A DNA stretch of 64,000 nucleotides from Bradyrhizobium sp. 195 (GTDB taxonomy: Bacteria > Pseudomonadota > Alphaproteobacteria > Rhizobiales > Xanthobacteraceae): assembly GCF_023101665.1 (NCBI RefSeq), contig NZ_CP082161.1:5456001-5520000 (forward strand). Direction: 5' to 3'. The notes beneath the pieces are model-generated. The model saw only the letters and a list, made by a program, of their open reading frames with translations. It searched no databases and was not told the DNA's origin. The position numbers were made by a program, and so were the translations under genes. This document shows, in pieces, positions 33,835 to 42,024 of the stretch. Numbering within the stretch: position 1 is the stretch's first letter; each line of letters starts with the position of its first letter.

Positions 33835-35580
33835 TCACTCCTGCTCCACGACGCGATCAGCGACGAAGACGCCGTTCGGCTGATGAAAGACGATCTGATC
33901 AATTTTGCCGTCGTCTCCTCGAAACTCGACGGCAAAACCGTCGAGCTCGACGATACGAAACCTGCGTCCCTGCTGCGGCTCCAGACGATAGGCCGGCTGA
34001 AAGTCGGGCTTCAGAATCAGCCGGCCGTCAGCGTCGAGACTCACGTGGTGGTTCACGCCACCGCTCCTGAAATGCCCGGCGCAACGCGCGCGAAACGCAG
34101 GATCCATGCAATCGCCAGCGGCGCGGCGCTCGAACACGATGTCCTTGACCATCGGCTCCAGCGGCACCGACAGGTGCACGATATTGCCGTCGCGATCGGT
34201 GTGGAAGGTGATGGGCACATTGTCCGGGTGGAGCTTGCCGATGATCTCCGGCGTGATGAACGTCTCGAAATGCCGATGCGACAGCGGCGCGCTCATGCCG
34301 CGCCACGACCAGCGCAGCGTGCCGTCCTGCTCGCGGATCGATATCACGCCATAGGCGGGATGAGCGTAGTCGGCGGCATAGGCGGCCAGCTCGTGCGCCG
34401 GCTTGGTGTCCTTGTGGCGCGAATTCTCGCGCGCCGCCTTGTTGGCAGGAATTTGAGCGATGAAGTCGTCGCGCATCTTGCTGAAGCGCGCGAGCCAATC
34501 GACCGGTTCTCGGCCGCGCAGCCGGTCGATGATGTAGCAGGTCAGGATCGATGTGACCTCGCTTGGACTGCGGTTCGTCAGCACGGCCACGCCGATGCCG
34601 GCGTCCGGCACCAGCGTCATCAGCGAGCCCCAGCCGGTCCAGCCGCCGCTGTGCGAGACGATGCGCTCGCCCTGATAGGCGTTGGTCTGGAAGCCAAGGG
34701 CGTAGTGCCCGTGGCCGAACTCGGAAAACTCCGACTTGGCGACGAACGTCAGCGGCGTGTGCAGCTGGCCGATTAGCGCCTCCGGCAGCAGCCGCTCGCC
34801 AGCGAATTCGCCCTTGCCGAGATGCAGCCGCATCCAGTTAGCCAGATCAACCACCGACGTGTTGATGGCGCCGGCGGCCGTGGTGCGGATCGGCAGCCGC
34901 AACGCCGGCAACCGCGTATTGACGTCGATCATGTAAGGCCGCGCCGGCTCAGGCCCAGCTTCGAGATCGTCCAGCGAAAAACTCACTGTCATGCCGAGCC
35001 GATCCGTGAGCCGCCTGCGCAGGAAGGTTTCAAAGGTCTGCCCGCTCAGCCGCTCGATCAGCAGACCGGCAACGTTGTAACAGAGGTTGTTGTATTGCCA
35101 GGCGGCGCGAATGTCGCGGCTTAGCTCGAGGTGCCGCATCGGGGGCAGCATCTCGGCCGGCGAGAGGTCCCCCGGCACATGAACCCAATCGTGCCGCGGC
35201 AGTCCCGATTGATGGCTGAGCAGATCGCGAATGGTGACGCGCTCGGTGGCGACCGCATCGGAGAGGCGAAACTCCGGCAGATAGTCGCGGACCGGTTTGC
35301 TCCAGTCGAGCACGCCGTCATTGTGCAGCAACGCGACGGCGGTGGCGGTGAACGACTTGGTGATCGAACAGATCACGAAATGCGTATGCGGCGTCACCGG
35401 CAGATCGGCCTCGACGTCGCGCTGGCCATAGGCGCGCGTGAGCACGACCGCGCCGTCCTGGACGATGGCGAGCGCGGCGCCCGGCACCTTCCAGACCGCC
35501 ATCGCTTCCGCGGCGAGCCGATCGATGTCGGGAATGAGAGACGCGAGAGCGAAATGCGGGATATCGGCAGGTATGTTCAT
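33835..35580 (-). CDS. Serine hydrolase, class C beta-lactamase fold
   Basis: A 581-residue protein. The beta-lactamase-type domain has S72-I-T-K75 in ICSITKSFTA, the Tyr motif YNN in WQYNNLCYN, and HSGG in SHSGGWTGWG (the third motif). The last about 150 residues are a beta-rich domain as in the family's DUF3471-containing members. It lacks a signal peptide with the chosen start. It probably hydrolyses an ester, a D-amino-acid peptide or a cyclic amide. It is first in a pair with the VOC gene. A start at 35640 adds 20 residues with no family support. Confidence 0.85.
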   Translation of the reverse strand: MNIPADIPHFALASLIPDIDRLAAEAMAVWKVPGAALAIVQDGAVVLTRAYGQRDVEADLPVTPHTHFVICSITKSFTATAVALLHNDGVLDWSKPVRDYLPEFRLSDAVATERVTIRDLLSHQSGLPRHDWVHVPGDLSPAEMLPPMRHLELSRDIRAAWQYNNLCYNVAGLLIERLSGQTFETFLRRRLTDRLGMTVSFSLDDLEAGPEPARPYMIDVNTRLPALRLPIRTTAAGAINTSVVDLANWMRLHLGKGEFAGERLLPEALIGQLHTPLTFVAKSEFSEFGHGHYALGFQTNAYQGERIVSHSGGWTGWGSLMTLVPDAGIGVAVLTNRSPSEVTSILTCYIIDRLRGREPVDWLARFSKMRDDFIAQIPANKAARENSRHKDTKPAHELAAYAADYAHPAYGVISIREQDGTLRWSWRGMSAPLSHRHFETFITPEIIGKLHPDNVPITFHTDRDGNIVHLSVPLEPMVKDIVFERRAAGDCMDPAFRARCAGHFRSGGVNHHVSLDADGRLILKPDFQPAYRLEPQQGRRFRIVELDGFAVEFRGDDGKIDQIVFHQPNGVFVADRVVEQE

Positions 35581-35693
35581 GGCACACGGGAATGCTTCCG
35601 AGGTGCGCAGCATAACCTCATCAACGTCGAATAGAAACACGTGGCAAACGTTTTCGCAGAGAATTGAAGCTAGGGTCGCGCGAACCCGCAGAC

Positions 35694-36176
35694 TTATCGC
35701 AGCAGCCCGCCACCATAGCGCAGCTCATAGAGCTTGGTGCCGTCCTGCCGCGCAATCGTCTCGACGCCGCGGAAACGATTGAGCGCGCCTTCGATCTCGT
35801 TGCGGTAGACCATGCCGGCCTGCTCGAACAGGGGCGGTCCCCGGTAGGGCTGCTCGACGCGCACGCCGAGCAGCGCATGGCGCAGGAATTTGTAGATCGC
35901 GAGGAAGGTGTCCCGATCCCTGATCTCCGCACCGACGCCGCCGCTGTAGCTCATCGACCAGATGACGCGGTCGTCCTTCGACACGGTCTCCTGCCCGACG
36001 AAAAATCCCATCCCGAAATAAATGTCGCGATAGGCAAAAGGCGGCGCGCGGTGCTCGAGCTGTTTTGAGCCGGCAAGCAACGGCGTCGCCACGGTCGCGT
36101 CGTCATCGAGGCCGGCATAGGTGCGCCGCTTGGCCTCGACCAGGAACGCCGCGAGATCGTGCGGGATCGATGGCAC
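35694..36176 (-). CDS. DUF5680 domain-containing protein
   Basis: A 160-residue soluble protein. LAAFLVEAKRRTYAGLDDDA and YRDIYFGMGFFVGQETV followed by VIWSMSYSGG match the DUF5680 family, whose role is unknown. It begins 3 bp after the stop of the alcohol dehydrogenase gene, so both are on one transcript. The AAGGTGCC before the ATG is a plausible ribosome-binding site. The partnership with a zinc dehydrogenase suggests a role in metabolism of the same substrate, but this is inference. Confidence 0.82.
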   Translation of the reverse strand: MPSIPHDLAAFLVEAKRRTYAGLDDDATVATPLLAGSKQLEHRAPPFAYRDIYFGMGFFVGQETVSKDDRVIWSMSYSGGVGAEIRDRDTFLAIYKFLRHALLGVRVEQPYRGPPLFEQAGMVYRNEIEGALNRFRGVETIARQDGTKLYELRYGGGLLR

Positions 36177-36179
36177 CTT

Positions 36180-37331
36180 CTACTCCACCAGCTCCGGCCA
36201 TGGCACGATGGTCGACTTCACCGTCTTCATCGCCATCGCATCCCTCACCGCCTGCGCGACGCCTTCTTCCGTGAACGGATAGATCGTCTGCATCTTCAGC
36301 CACGGGTATTTGCCCGCGGTGCGATACAGCATGTCGACGCCGAGCGGCAGGTCGTTGCCGGTGAAGCCCCAGGATCCCAGCACGTTGAGGTCCTTGGTAC
36401 AGATGCGGTGCCAGGAGGTGTCGATCGAGCCGGCGTCGGTGAACTGGCCCATCTCGACATAGGTGCCGCCGTCGCGCAGCATCTCGATGCCTTCGGGGCC
36501 CGCCGTGGGGTGGCCCGAGCAGTCCATCACGAGATCGGCCCCGAAGCCGCCGACGATCTCGCGCACGCGCGCGATGCGCTCCTGCGGTGACTTCAGCTCT
36601 TCGATGTTCACGGTCGCCTCCGCGCCGAACTCGCGCGCGAGCTTCAGCCGCGGCTCCTCCGGCGCACCGACGCAGATCACGCGCCCTGCCCCCATCTCCC
36701 TTGCGGCTGCGACCGCCAAAATGCCGATCGGGCCCGAACCTTGAATCACCACCGTATCACCCCAGCTGAAACCACCGGCACGGCTGGCGCGGTTGAAGGC
36801 GCGGATGCAGGAGGTCAGCGGCTCGGACAGCGCGCCAAGCCGCAGCGACATGTCGTCGGGCAGCTTGTAGATCTTGGTCCCCGGCAACATCTCGAGATCG
36901 ACATAGACATATTCAGCCCAGCCGCCCCACATGTGCGGCGCCTTGTCGAAGCCGAGATAGCGGCCGTAATAGACCGGCGTCAGGCACTTGTTGGCGGTCT
37001 GGGGATAGTGGATGCAGTAATAGCAATGGCCGCAGGGCATCAAGGGCGGGATCATGACTTTTGATCCGACCTTGAGCGGCTTGCTCATAAAATCCTCGGT
37101 GAACTCCTCGCCGCATTCGACGATGACGCCGCCGAGCTCGTGGCCGAGCGTGAACGGCCAGGGCAGCGGCTTCGGCCAGTGACCCTTCAGGATATGCAAA
37201 TCGGTGCCGCAGACACCGCAGGCGCCGACCTTGATCAATGCGGCCTTCTTGCCGACCTTCGGCCACGGCACGGTGCGGATGACGGGCTCCGAGCCGGGAC
37301 CAGCGTGGGTGCAGACGCGGATCTGTTGCAT
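36180..37331 (-). CDS. Zinc-dependent alcohol dehydrogenase (MDR family)
   Basis: A 383-residue medium-chain dehydrogenase. The catalytic zinc ligands are in GACGVCGTDLHIL (Cys) and TLGHELGGVIVE (His-Glu); the structural-zinc loop is MPCGHCYYCIHYPQTANKC, with two residues more than the usual last spacing. The Rossmann site is in VVIQGSGPIGILAVAAAREMG. It oxidises an alcohol or polyol with NAD. The substrate is not clear. It heads an operon with the DUF5680 gene. The RBS ahead of the ATG is GAGGAAA. Confidence 0.88.
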   Translation of the reverse strand: MQQIRVCTHAGPGSEPVIRTVPWPKVGKKAALIKVGACGVCGTDLHILKGHWPKPLPWPFTLGHELGGVIVECGEEFTEDFMSKPLKVGSKVMIPPLMPCGHCYYCIHYPQTANKCLTPVYYGRYLGFDKAPHMWGGWAEYVYVDLEMLPGTKIYKLPDDMSLRLGALSEPLTSCIRAFNRASRAGGFSWGDTVVIQGSGPIGILAVAAAREMGAGRVICVGAPEEPRLKLAREFGAEATVNIEELKSPQERIARVREIVGGFGADLVMDCSGHPTAGPEGIEMLRDGGTYVEMGQFTDAGSIDTSWHRICTKDLNVLGSWGFTGNDLPLGVDMLYRTAGKYPWLKMQTIYPFTEEGVAQAVRDAMAMKTVKSTIVPWPELVE

Positions 37332-37514
37332 GGCGATTTCCTCGATGCCCGTCTGTTATGAATGGTTGGTGCGGGCGTAAGGCGAAGCGTATGTGAGATG
37401 CGTGCGCGTGCCAAGCGCAAGTCTCGTAGCCCTGCATGAGCGTCAGCGACATGCGGGAGCGACGGCCCCAGATATCGCTGCGCTCATCCGGGCTACGGAT
37501 CTCTGCCACAAGCT

Positions 37515-37698
37515 CCGCCGTCATCCCCGCGCAACCGCGAAGCGGTTGTCGCTGGAGGTGCGAGCCTTGCAATGCGTCAGCATTGCGAGGTGAGCCTCGA
37601 AGGATGGGCTCCAGGCGCTTGCGGCACATCCTTCGAGGCGCGCGAGAGCGCGCACCTCCAGCGACAACCGCTTCGCGGTTGCGCGGGGATGACGGCGG
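37515..37698. repeat. Composite 184-bp palindromic repeat
   Basis: The outer arms CCGCCGTCATCCCCGCGC and its complement enclose AACCGCGAAGCGGTTG and a further pair, CTGGAGGTGCGAGC with its partner. An inner arm CCTCGAAGGATG pairs with CATCCTTCGAGG. It is the largest palindrome in the window and lies in the 471-bp gap (37332-37802) between two divergent genes. No gene was seen there. Confidence 0.8.
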
Positions 37699-37802
37699 CG
37701 GTTGTAGTGGCAGCGCATGGCAGATGCCCACGCACACCCAAGTGTCTTGAGCGCCGGCCGCTGAACGTGTAAGGCCGCAAATAGTCTTACCCAGGTCATC
37801 CC

Positions 37803-39050
37803 TTGAACCCCCTGCCCAAAAATCCCGTCGCTGCGTCCGGCTCGTTCGCGGCGATGAAGTCGGTGCCGTACCGCCTCCAGTTCATGGCCTATGTGCTGGC
37901 GATGATGGCGGACAATATCGAGCATGTGATCAGCTATTGGGTGGTGTTCCAGAAATTCCATTCACCGGCGCTGGCGGGCTTTGCGGTGCTGTCGCACTGG
38001 TTGCCGTTTCTGCTGTTCTCGGTCGCGGTCGGCGGGCTCGCCGACCGGTTCGATCCGCGCCGCATCATCCAGTGCGGCATGCTGCTGTTCATCGTGGCCT
38101 CCGCCGGATGGGGCTTCTTCTTCATCACCGACACGATCCAGATGTGGCACGCGATGCTGCTGCTGGTGATCCATGGCTGCGCCGGCGTGTTGTGGCAGAC
38201 GCCGAACCAGCTGCTGCTCTACGACCTCGTCGGCCCCGCCGACCTGCCGAGCGCGGTGCGGCTGAATGCGATGGCGCGCTATCTCGGCATCCTGGTCGGG
38301 CCCGCGGTGGGCGGCGTGATCATGCTGACGCTCGGCACCTCGCACGGCATCATCTTCAACACGCTGTTCTATCTGCCGATGCTGCTGTGGCTGTTCTGGG
38401 CGCCGGTGCGCGACAACAGCGTGGCGGTGCGGCGCTTTGCCGTGCGCGGCCTTGCCGATATCGTGCTGACGATGCGCGCGATCGGCACCCAGCCGGTGCT
38501 GACGGCGATGACGTGGCTCGCGGGCCTCACCTCATTCATGATCGGCAATGCCTATCACGCCCAGATGCCGGGCTACGCCGGCGATCTCGGCCATGGCGAT
38601 CCCGGCGTCTCCTACAGCGTGCTGCTCGCGGCCGACGCCGCCGGGGCGCTGCTCGCGGGCATCGCGCTCGAATCCTGGGGACGCCTCAAGGGCACGCCGC
38701 GCACCGCGATCACGCTCGCGATGCTCTGGAGCGTGGCGCTGCTCGGCTTCGCCGCGGTGCCGATCTATCCGGTTGCGATCGCGCTCTTGTTCTGTGCGGG
38801 GTTCTTCGAGCTGTCGTTCAACACCATGGCACAGGCCCTGGTGCAGCTGAATGCGCCGCACGACATCCGCGGCCGCGTCGTCGGTCTCTATAATATGGCG
38901 GGGCTCGGGATGCGGGCCTTCAGCGGCATCACCGTCGGGCTATCAGGCGCCGCGATCGGCATCCACTGGTCGCTCGGGCTGTCGGCCGCGGTGCTGCTGG
39001 CGCTGCTGTGTCTGCTGTATCGGCGCGCGGGGAAGACGACAGCCGGTTGA
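37803..39050 (+). CDS. MFS transporter (first of a tandem pair)
   Basis: A 415-residue transporter with 12 predicted membrane segments. VGGLADRFDPRRIIQCGML is the MFS motif between TM2 and TM3, and LNAMARYLGILVGPAVGGVIM is motif C of TM5. It resembles MFS groups annotated as enterobactin or drug exporters. The TTG start at 37803 has CAGGT ahead; ATG 37854 (MKSVPYRLQ) is an alternative with no better signal. The next MFS gene begins 53 bp after its stop. Confidence 0.82.
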   Translation: MNPLPKNPVAASGSFAAMKSVPYRLQFMAYVLAMMADNIEHVISYWVVFQKFHSPALAGFAVLSHWLPFLLFSVAVGGLADRFDPRRIIQCGMLLFIVASAGWGFFFITDTIQMWHAMLLLVIHGCAGVLWQTPNQLLLYDLVGPADLPSAVRLNAMARYLGILVGPAVGGVIMLTLGTSHGIIFNTLFYLPMLLWLFWAPVRDNSVAVRRFAVRGLADIVLTMRAIGTQPVLTAMTWLAGLTSFMIGNAYHAQMPGYAGDLGHGDPGVSYSVLLAADAAGALLAGIALESWGRLKGTPRTAITLAMLWSVALLGFAAVPIYPVAIALLFCAGFFELSFNTMAQALVQLNAPHDIRGRVVGLYNMAGLGMRAFSGITVGLSGAAIGIHWSLGLSAAVLLALLCLLYRRAGKTTAG

Positions 39051-39103
39051 CTCCGGCCTCTCTCCACCGCACGCTCGACACAGGGCTTGGAGGAGATCAA
39101 GCG

Positions 39104-40270
39104 TTGCGCAATCGCTGGGGCATTCTTGCGATCCTGTTCATCGTGCGCCTCACCATCGCATTCCAATTCCAGAGCGTGGCCGCGGTCGCGCCGCTGCTGC
39201 AACAGACTTTTGGCGTTGGGCTGGCCGACATCGGCATCCTGATCGGGCTCTACTTCACGCCCGGCGTCGTGCTGGCGCTGCCGGGCGGCGCGATCGGCCG
39301 AACTCTTGGCGACAGGCCGACGACGATCGCCGCACTGTTGCTGATGACGGCGGGCAGCCTCGTGATGGCCACGACCGACGTCTGGGGCTGGCAGCTGGCC
39401 GGCCGGCTCGCCTCCGGCGCCGGCGGCGTGCTGCTGACGGTGCAGCTCACCAAGATGGCCACCGATTGGTTCGCGGGTAAGGAGATCGCAACCGCGATGG
39501 CAATCTTCGTCAACTCATGGCCGGCCGGCGTTGCGATCTCGCTCCTGGTGCTGCCGGCCATCGGCACCGCCTACGGCGCAGGCGCGGTGTTTCTGGCGGC
39601 CGGCGCGCTGACGGCGATGGGCATCGCGCTGATCACGCTCTATCAGCCCCCGCCTGCAACGACCGCCAGCGCGGTCGGCTCCAGCCGGCTCGATCCCCTG
39701 GCGCTGCTGGCGGTGATCGTCGCGGGCATGATCTGGGGTCTCTATAATGTCGGCTTCGCGATGATCTTCTCGTTCGGTCCGTCGCTGCTGACCGAGCGCG
39801 GCTGGAGCATTGCGGCGGCGGGATCGGCGATCAGCCTCGTGATGTGGCTGTCGGTGATCTCGGTGCCGGCGGGCGGGTATCTGGCCGATCGGTTCAAACG
39901 GCCGCTGGTGCTGGCGAGCGCGGCCAGCCTCATGGTGGCCGGACTGCTGGCCTGGCTGACCCGGACCGACGCCGTGATCATGATCCTCATCCTGATCGGC
40001 CTGATCGGCGGCCATCCGGCCGGCCCGATCATGAGCCTGGCCGCCCGCGTGCTCGCGCCGGAGACGAGGGCGATCGGGATGGGTGTGTTCTACACACTCT
40101 TCTATGCCGCGATGATGCTGGGCCCGGCGGTGGCGGGCCGGCTCGCCAAATCGGCCGGAAGTGCCGCGGTCGCGCTCGACGTCGGCGCACTGACGGTGCT
40201 GGTCTGCCCGCCCTTGATGTGGCTTTTCGAGCGCATCGTGTCTGTCCGTTTCCGCCGCATCCAATCCTAA
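39104..40270 (+). CDS. MFS transporter (second of a tandem pair)
   Basis: A 388-residue transporter with 12 predicted membrane segments. LALPGGAIGRTLGDRPTTIAAL is the motif between TM2 and TM3. It resembles the CynX/NimT-type MFS group (cyanate or nitroimidazole-type transporters). The TTG start at 39104 has GGAGGAG 8 bases ahead, which decides the start; an upstream ATG inside the previous gene has no such signal. It is unlike its neighbour in sequence, so this is not a recent duplication. The pair may act on the same compound but no enzyme is nearby. Confidence 0.82.
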   Translation: MRNRWGILAILFIVRLTIAFQFQSVAAVAPLLQQTFGVGLADIGILIGLYFTPGVVLALPGGAIGRTLGDRPTTIAALLLMTAGSLVMATTDVWGWQLAGRLASGAGGVLLTVQLTKMATDWFAGKEIATAMAIFVNSWPAGVAISLLVLPAIGTAYGAGAVFLAAGALTAMGIALITLYQPPPATTASAVGSSRLDPLALLAVIVAGMIWGLYNVGFAMIFSFGPSLLTERGWSIAAAGSAISLVMWLSVISVPAGGYLADRFKRPLVLASAASLMVAGLLAWLTRTDAVIMILILIGLIGGHPAGPIMSLAARVLAPETRAIGMGVFYTLFYAAMMLGPAVAGRLAKSAGSAAVALDVGALTVLVCPPLMWLFERIVSVRFRRIQS

Positions 40271-40339
40271 CGTGGCATTAACCCTATGCACCTTAGGGTC
40301 GTTCCGGACTCCGCCCGGGCGGGGGGTCGGGTGTTGAAA

Positions 40340-40951
40340 ATGGCGTTGGCGAACAAAAAATTTCTTCCGGCCGCTGAGGAGCGTCGGCGTTTCCAGCGGG
40401 TGAAAGTGCACCTGCTCGGCCGTTACATGCTGCCCGATCGCCGCGAATTCCCCTGCCAGGTGATCAACATGTCGCCGGGCGGGCTGGCGCTGCTGGCCCC
40501 CGGCATCGGCAATGTCGGCGACCGCGTGGTCGCCTATCTCGATCATATCGGCCGGGTCGAGGGCAAGATCACCCGCATCATCGACAACGGCTTCGCCATG
40601 ACGATCGGTGCCACGCCCAGGAAGCGTGACAAGCTCGCGGCCCAGCTGACCTGGCTCGCCAACCGCGACATCCTCAACCTGCCCGAGGATCGCCGCCACG
40701 ACCGTATCGTGCCGCGCAACCCGATCGCCGTGCTGACCCTCGAGGACGGCACCAAGATGACCTGCCGCATCATCGATCTCTCGCTGTCGGGCGCCGCGAT
40801 CGCCGCGGAGAACCGGCCGCCGCTGAAATCGACGGTTTTGCTCGGCCGGGTTCAGGGCCGCGTGGTCCGAAACCTCGAAGACGGCTTCGCCCTGGAGTTC
40901 GTCCACGCGCAGCCGATCGAGACACTCGAAGAGAGCGTTACCGCGCGGTAA
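40340..40951 (+). CDS. Double PilZ-domain protein
   Basis: A 203-residue protein with two PilZ domains, the c-di-GMP-binding module. The first has EERRRFQRVKVHLLGRY and CQVINMSPGGLALLAP (the RxxxR and D/NxSxxG motif with N in place of D); the second has DRRHDRIVPRNPIAVL and CRIIDLSLSGAAI. Together they may bind two nucleotides or form an intramolecular dimer. It is likely a c-di-GMP effector. ATG 40340 is chosen for its start at the first PilZ; an in-frame upstream ATG lacks a signal. Confidence 0.88.
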   Translation: MALANKKFLPAAEERRRFQRVKVHLLGRYMLPDRREFPCQVINMSPGGLALLAPGIGNVGDRVVAYLDHIGRVEGKITRIIDNGFAMTIGATPRKRDKLAAQLTWLANRDILNLPEDRRHDRIVPRNPIAVLTLEDGTKMTCRIIDLSLSGAAIAAENRPPLKSTVLLGRVQGRVVRNLEDGFALEFVHAQPIETLEESVTAR

Positions 40952-40990
40952 AGCGCGACGACGTCAAAACGCCTGCATTTCCAGCCTCGA

Positions 40991-41023
40991 AGGCGGCCTC
41001 CGCGATGCGGACGCCGCCTTTTT
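40991..41023 (+). terminator. Intrinsic terminator after the PilZ gene
   Basis: AAGGCGGC and GCCGCCTT enclose CTCCGCGATGCGGAC, which has its own short stem, and TTTTT follows. It is 40 bp downstream of the stop. The rest of the gap 41024-41281 has no gene; it is AT-rich near 41110-41170, which suits a promoter for the next gene. Confidence 0.7.
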
Positions 41024-41281
41024 CGTGCGTGGTGAGAGGCCCCACGCGGGTTAACGCGCGGCCCGTTTGCGCATGGAAACGGCGCTCCGCCAGCATTTCC
41101 GCGTTAATCGATAAAATTTGAATCAATTGCAGTTGTTTCAAATTTTATGAGAATTCGATTCAAGTATAGATCGAATTCGCCGCGCCTTTTACTTGTATTC
41201 GTCTCGACTTGACTTGGCTGACTTAGCGGCAACTCAAAAGCTCCATGCGAAATGTGGTCCCAACAAGAAACGGGGGCCGCA

Positions 41282-41905
41282 ATGTTTGACTTCAGGGGAC
41301 AGGGGAAGAGGCTGGCGCTGGCCGCCATGCTCTTCGGGATCAGCGCGACAGCGCAGGCCGGCGAAGGCCGTCTGCTCTACGCGAGCCTCGGCGACACCAC
41401 GCGTGCGCCGATCGGCTGGGTCGAGTTCTGTGCGGACAATACCGCCCAGTGCCAGGGCGCACCGACGCAGGCACGCGACATCGTGATGTCGCAGGCCGCA
41501 TGGCGCGACCTCGTCAAGGTCAATCGCTGGGTCAACGAGACCGTCAAGCCTTTGACCGACCAGGAGCACTGGGGCGTGATCGAGAAATGGTCGCTGCCGA
41601 CCGACGGCTACGGCGATTGTGAAGACTACGTGCTGTTGAAGCGCAAGATGCTGATCGATGCCGGATGGCCGCGCGAGGCCCTGCTCATCACCGTCGTGCG
41701 CGACAAGAAGGGCGAAGGACACGCGGTGCTGACGGTGAAGACCGACAAGGGCGAGTTCGTTCTCGACAATCAGAACGAGAACGTCGTTGCCTGGACCGAG
41801 ACCGGCTACCGCTTCGTCAAGCGCCAGTCGCAGAGCGATCCCAACATCTGGGTCTCGCTCGGCGATACCAGACCGGCGGTCTCCACCGCCAGCGCAAGAG
41901 ATTAG
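41282..41905 (+). CDS. Transglutaminase-like cysteine peptidase (LapG/BTLCP family)
   Basis: A 207-residue exported protein of the bacterial transglutaminase-like cysteine peptidase group. The N-terminus is a signal peptide (MFDFRGQGKRLALAAMLFGI, cleavage near AQAGE). The triad is Cys in YGDCEDYVLLKR (about C112), His in GEGHAVLTV (about H146) and Asp in VLDNQNEN (about D162). The family includes LapG, which cleaves surface adhesins under c-di-GMP control. The PilZ gene 330 bp upstream is a c-di-GMP protein, but the two have separate transcripts by the terminator between them. Confidence 0.88.
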   Translation: MFDFRGQGKRLALAAMLFGISATAQAGEGRLLYASLGDTTRAPIGWVEFCADNTAQCQGAPTQARDIVMSQAAWRDLVKVNRWVNETVKPLTDQEHWGVIEKWSLPTDGYGDCEDYVLLKRKMLIDAGWPREALLITVVRDKKGEGHAVLTVKTDKGEFVLDNQNENVVAWTETGYRFVKRQSQSDPNIWVSLGDTRPAVSTASARD

Positions 41906-41972
41906 AAACGAGATAACGAGTTACGCGACCCGGTCACATCCCCACCCCTCCCCGTCCCAGACCGGTTCGCGC

Positions 41973-42011
41973 GCGCCCAGCCATCCCCCAATGGCTGGGC
42001 GCAACTTTTTT
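41973..42011 (+). terminator. Intrinsic terminator after the peptidase gene
   Basis: A perfect 12-bp stem, GCGCCCAGCCAT with ATGGCTGGGCGC around CCCCCA, is followed by AACTTTTTT. It is 68 bp past the peptidase stop. The 15 bases just before it, AGACCGGTTCGCGCG at 41959, recur at 43708 before a related hairpin. Confidence 0.85.
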
Positions 42012-42024
42012 GGGGGAATGCCGC

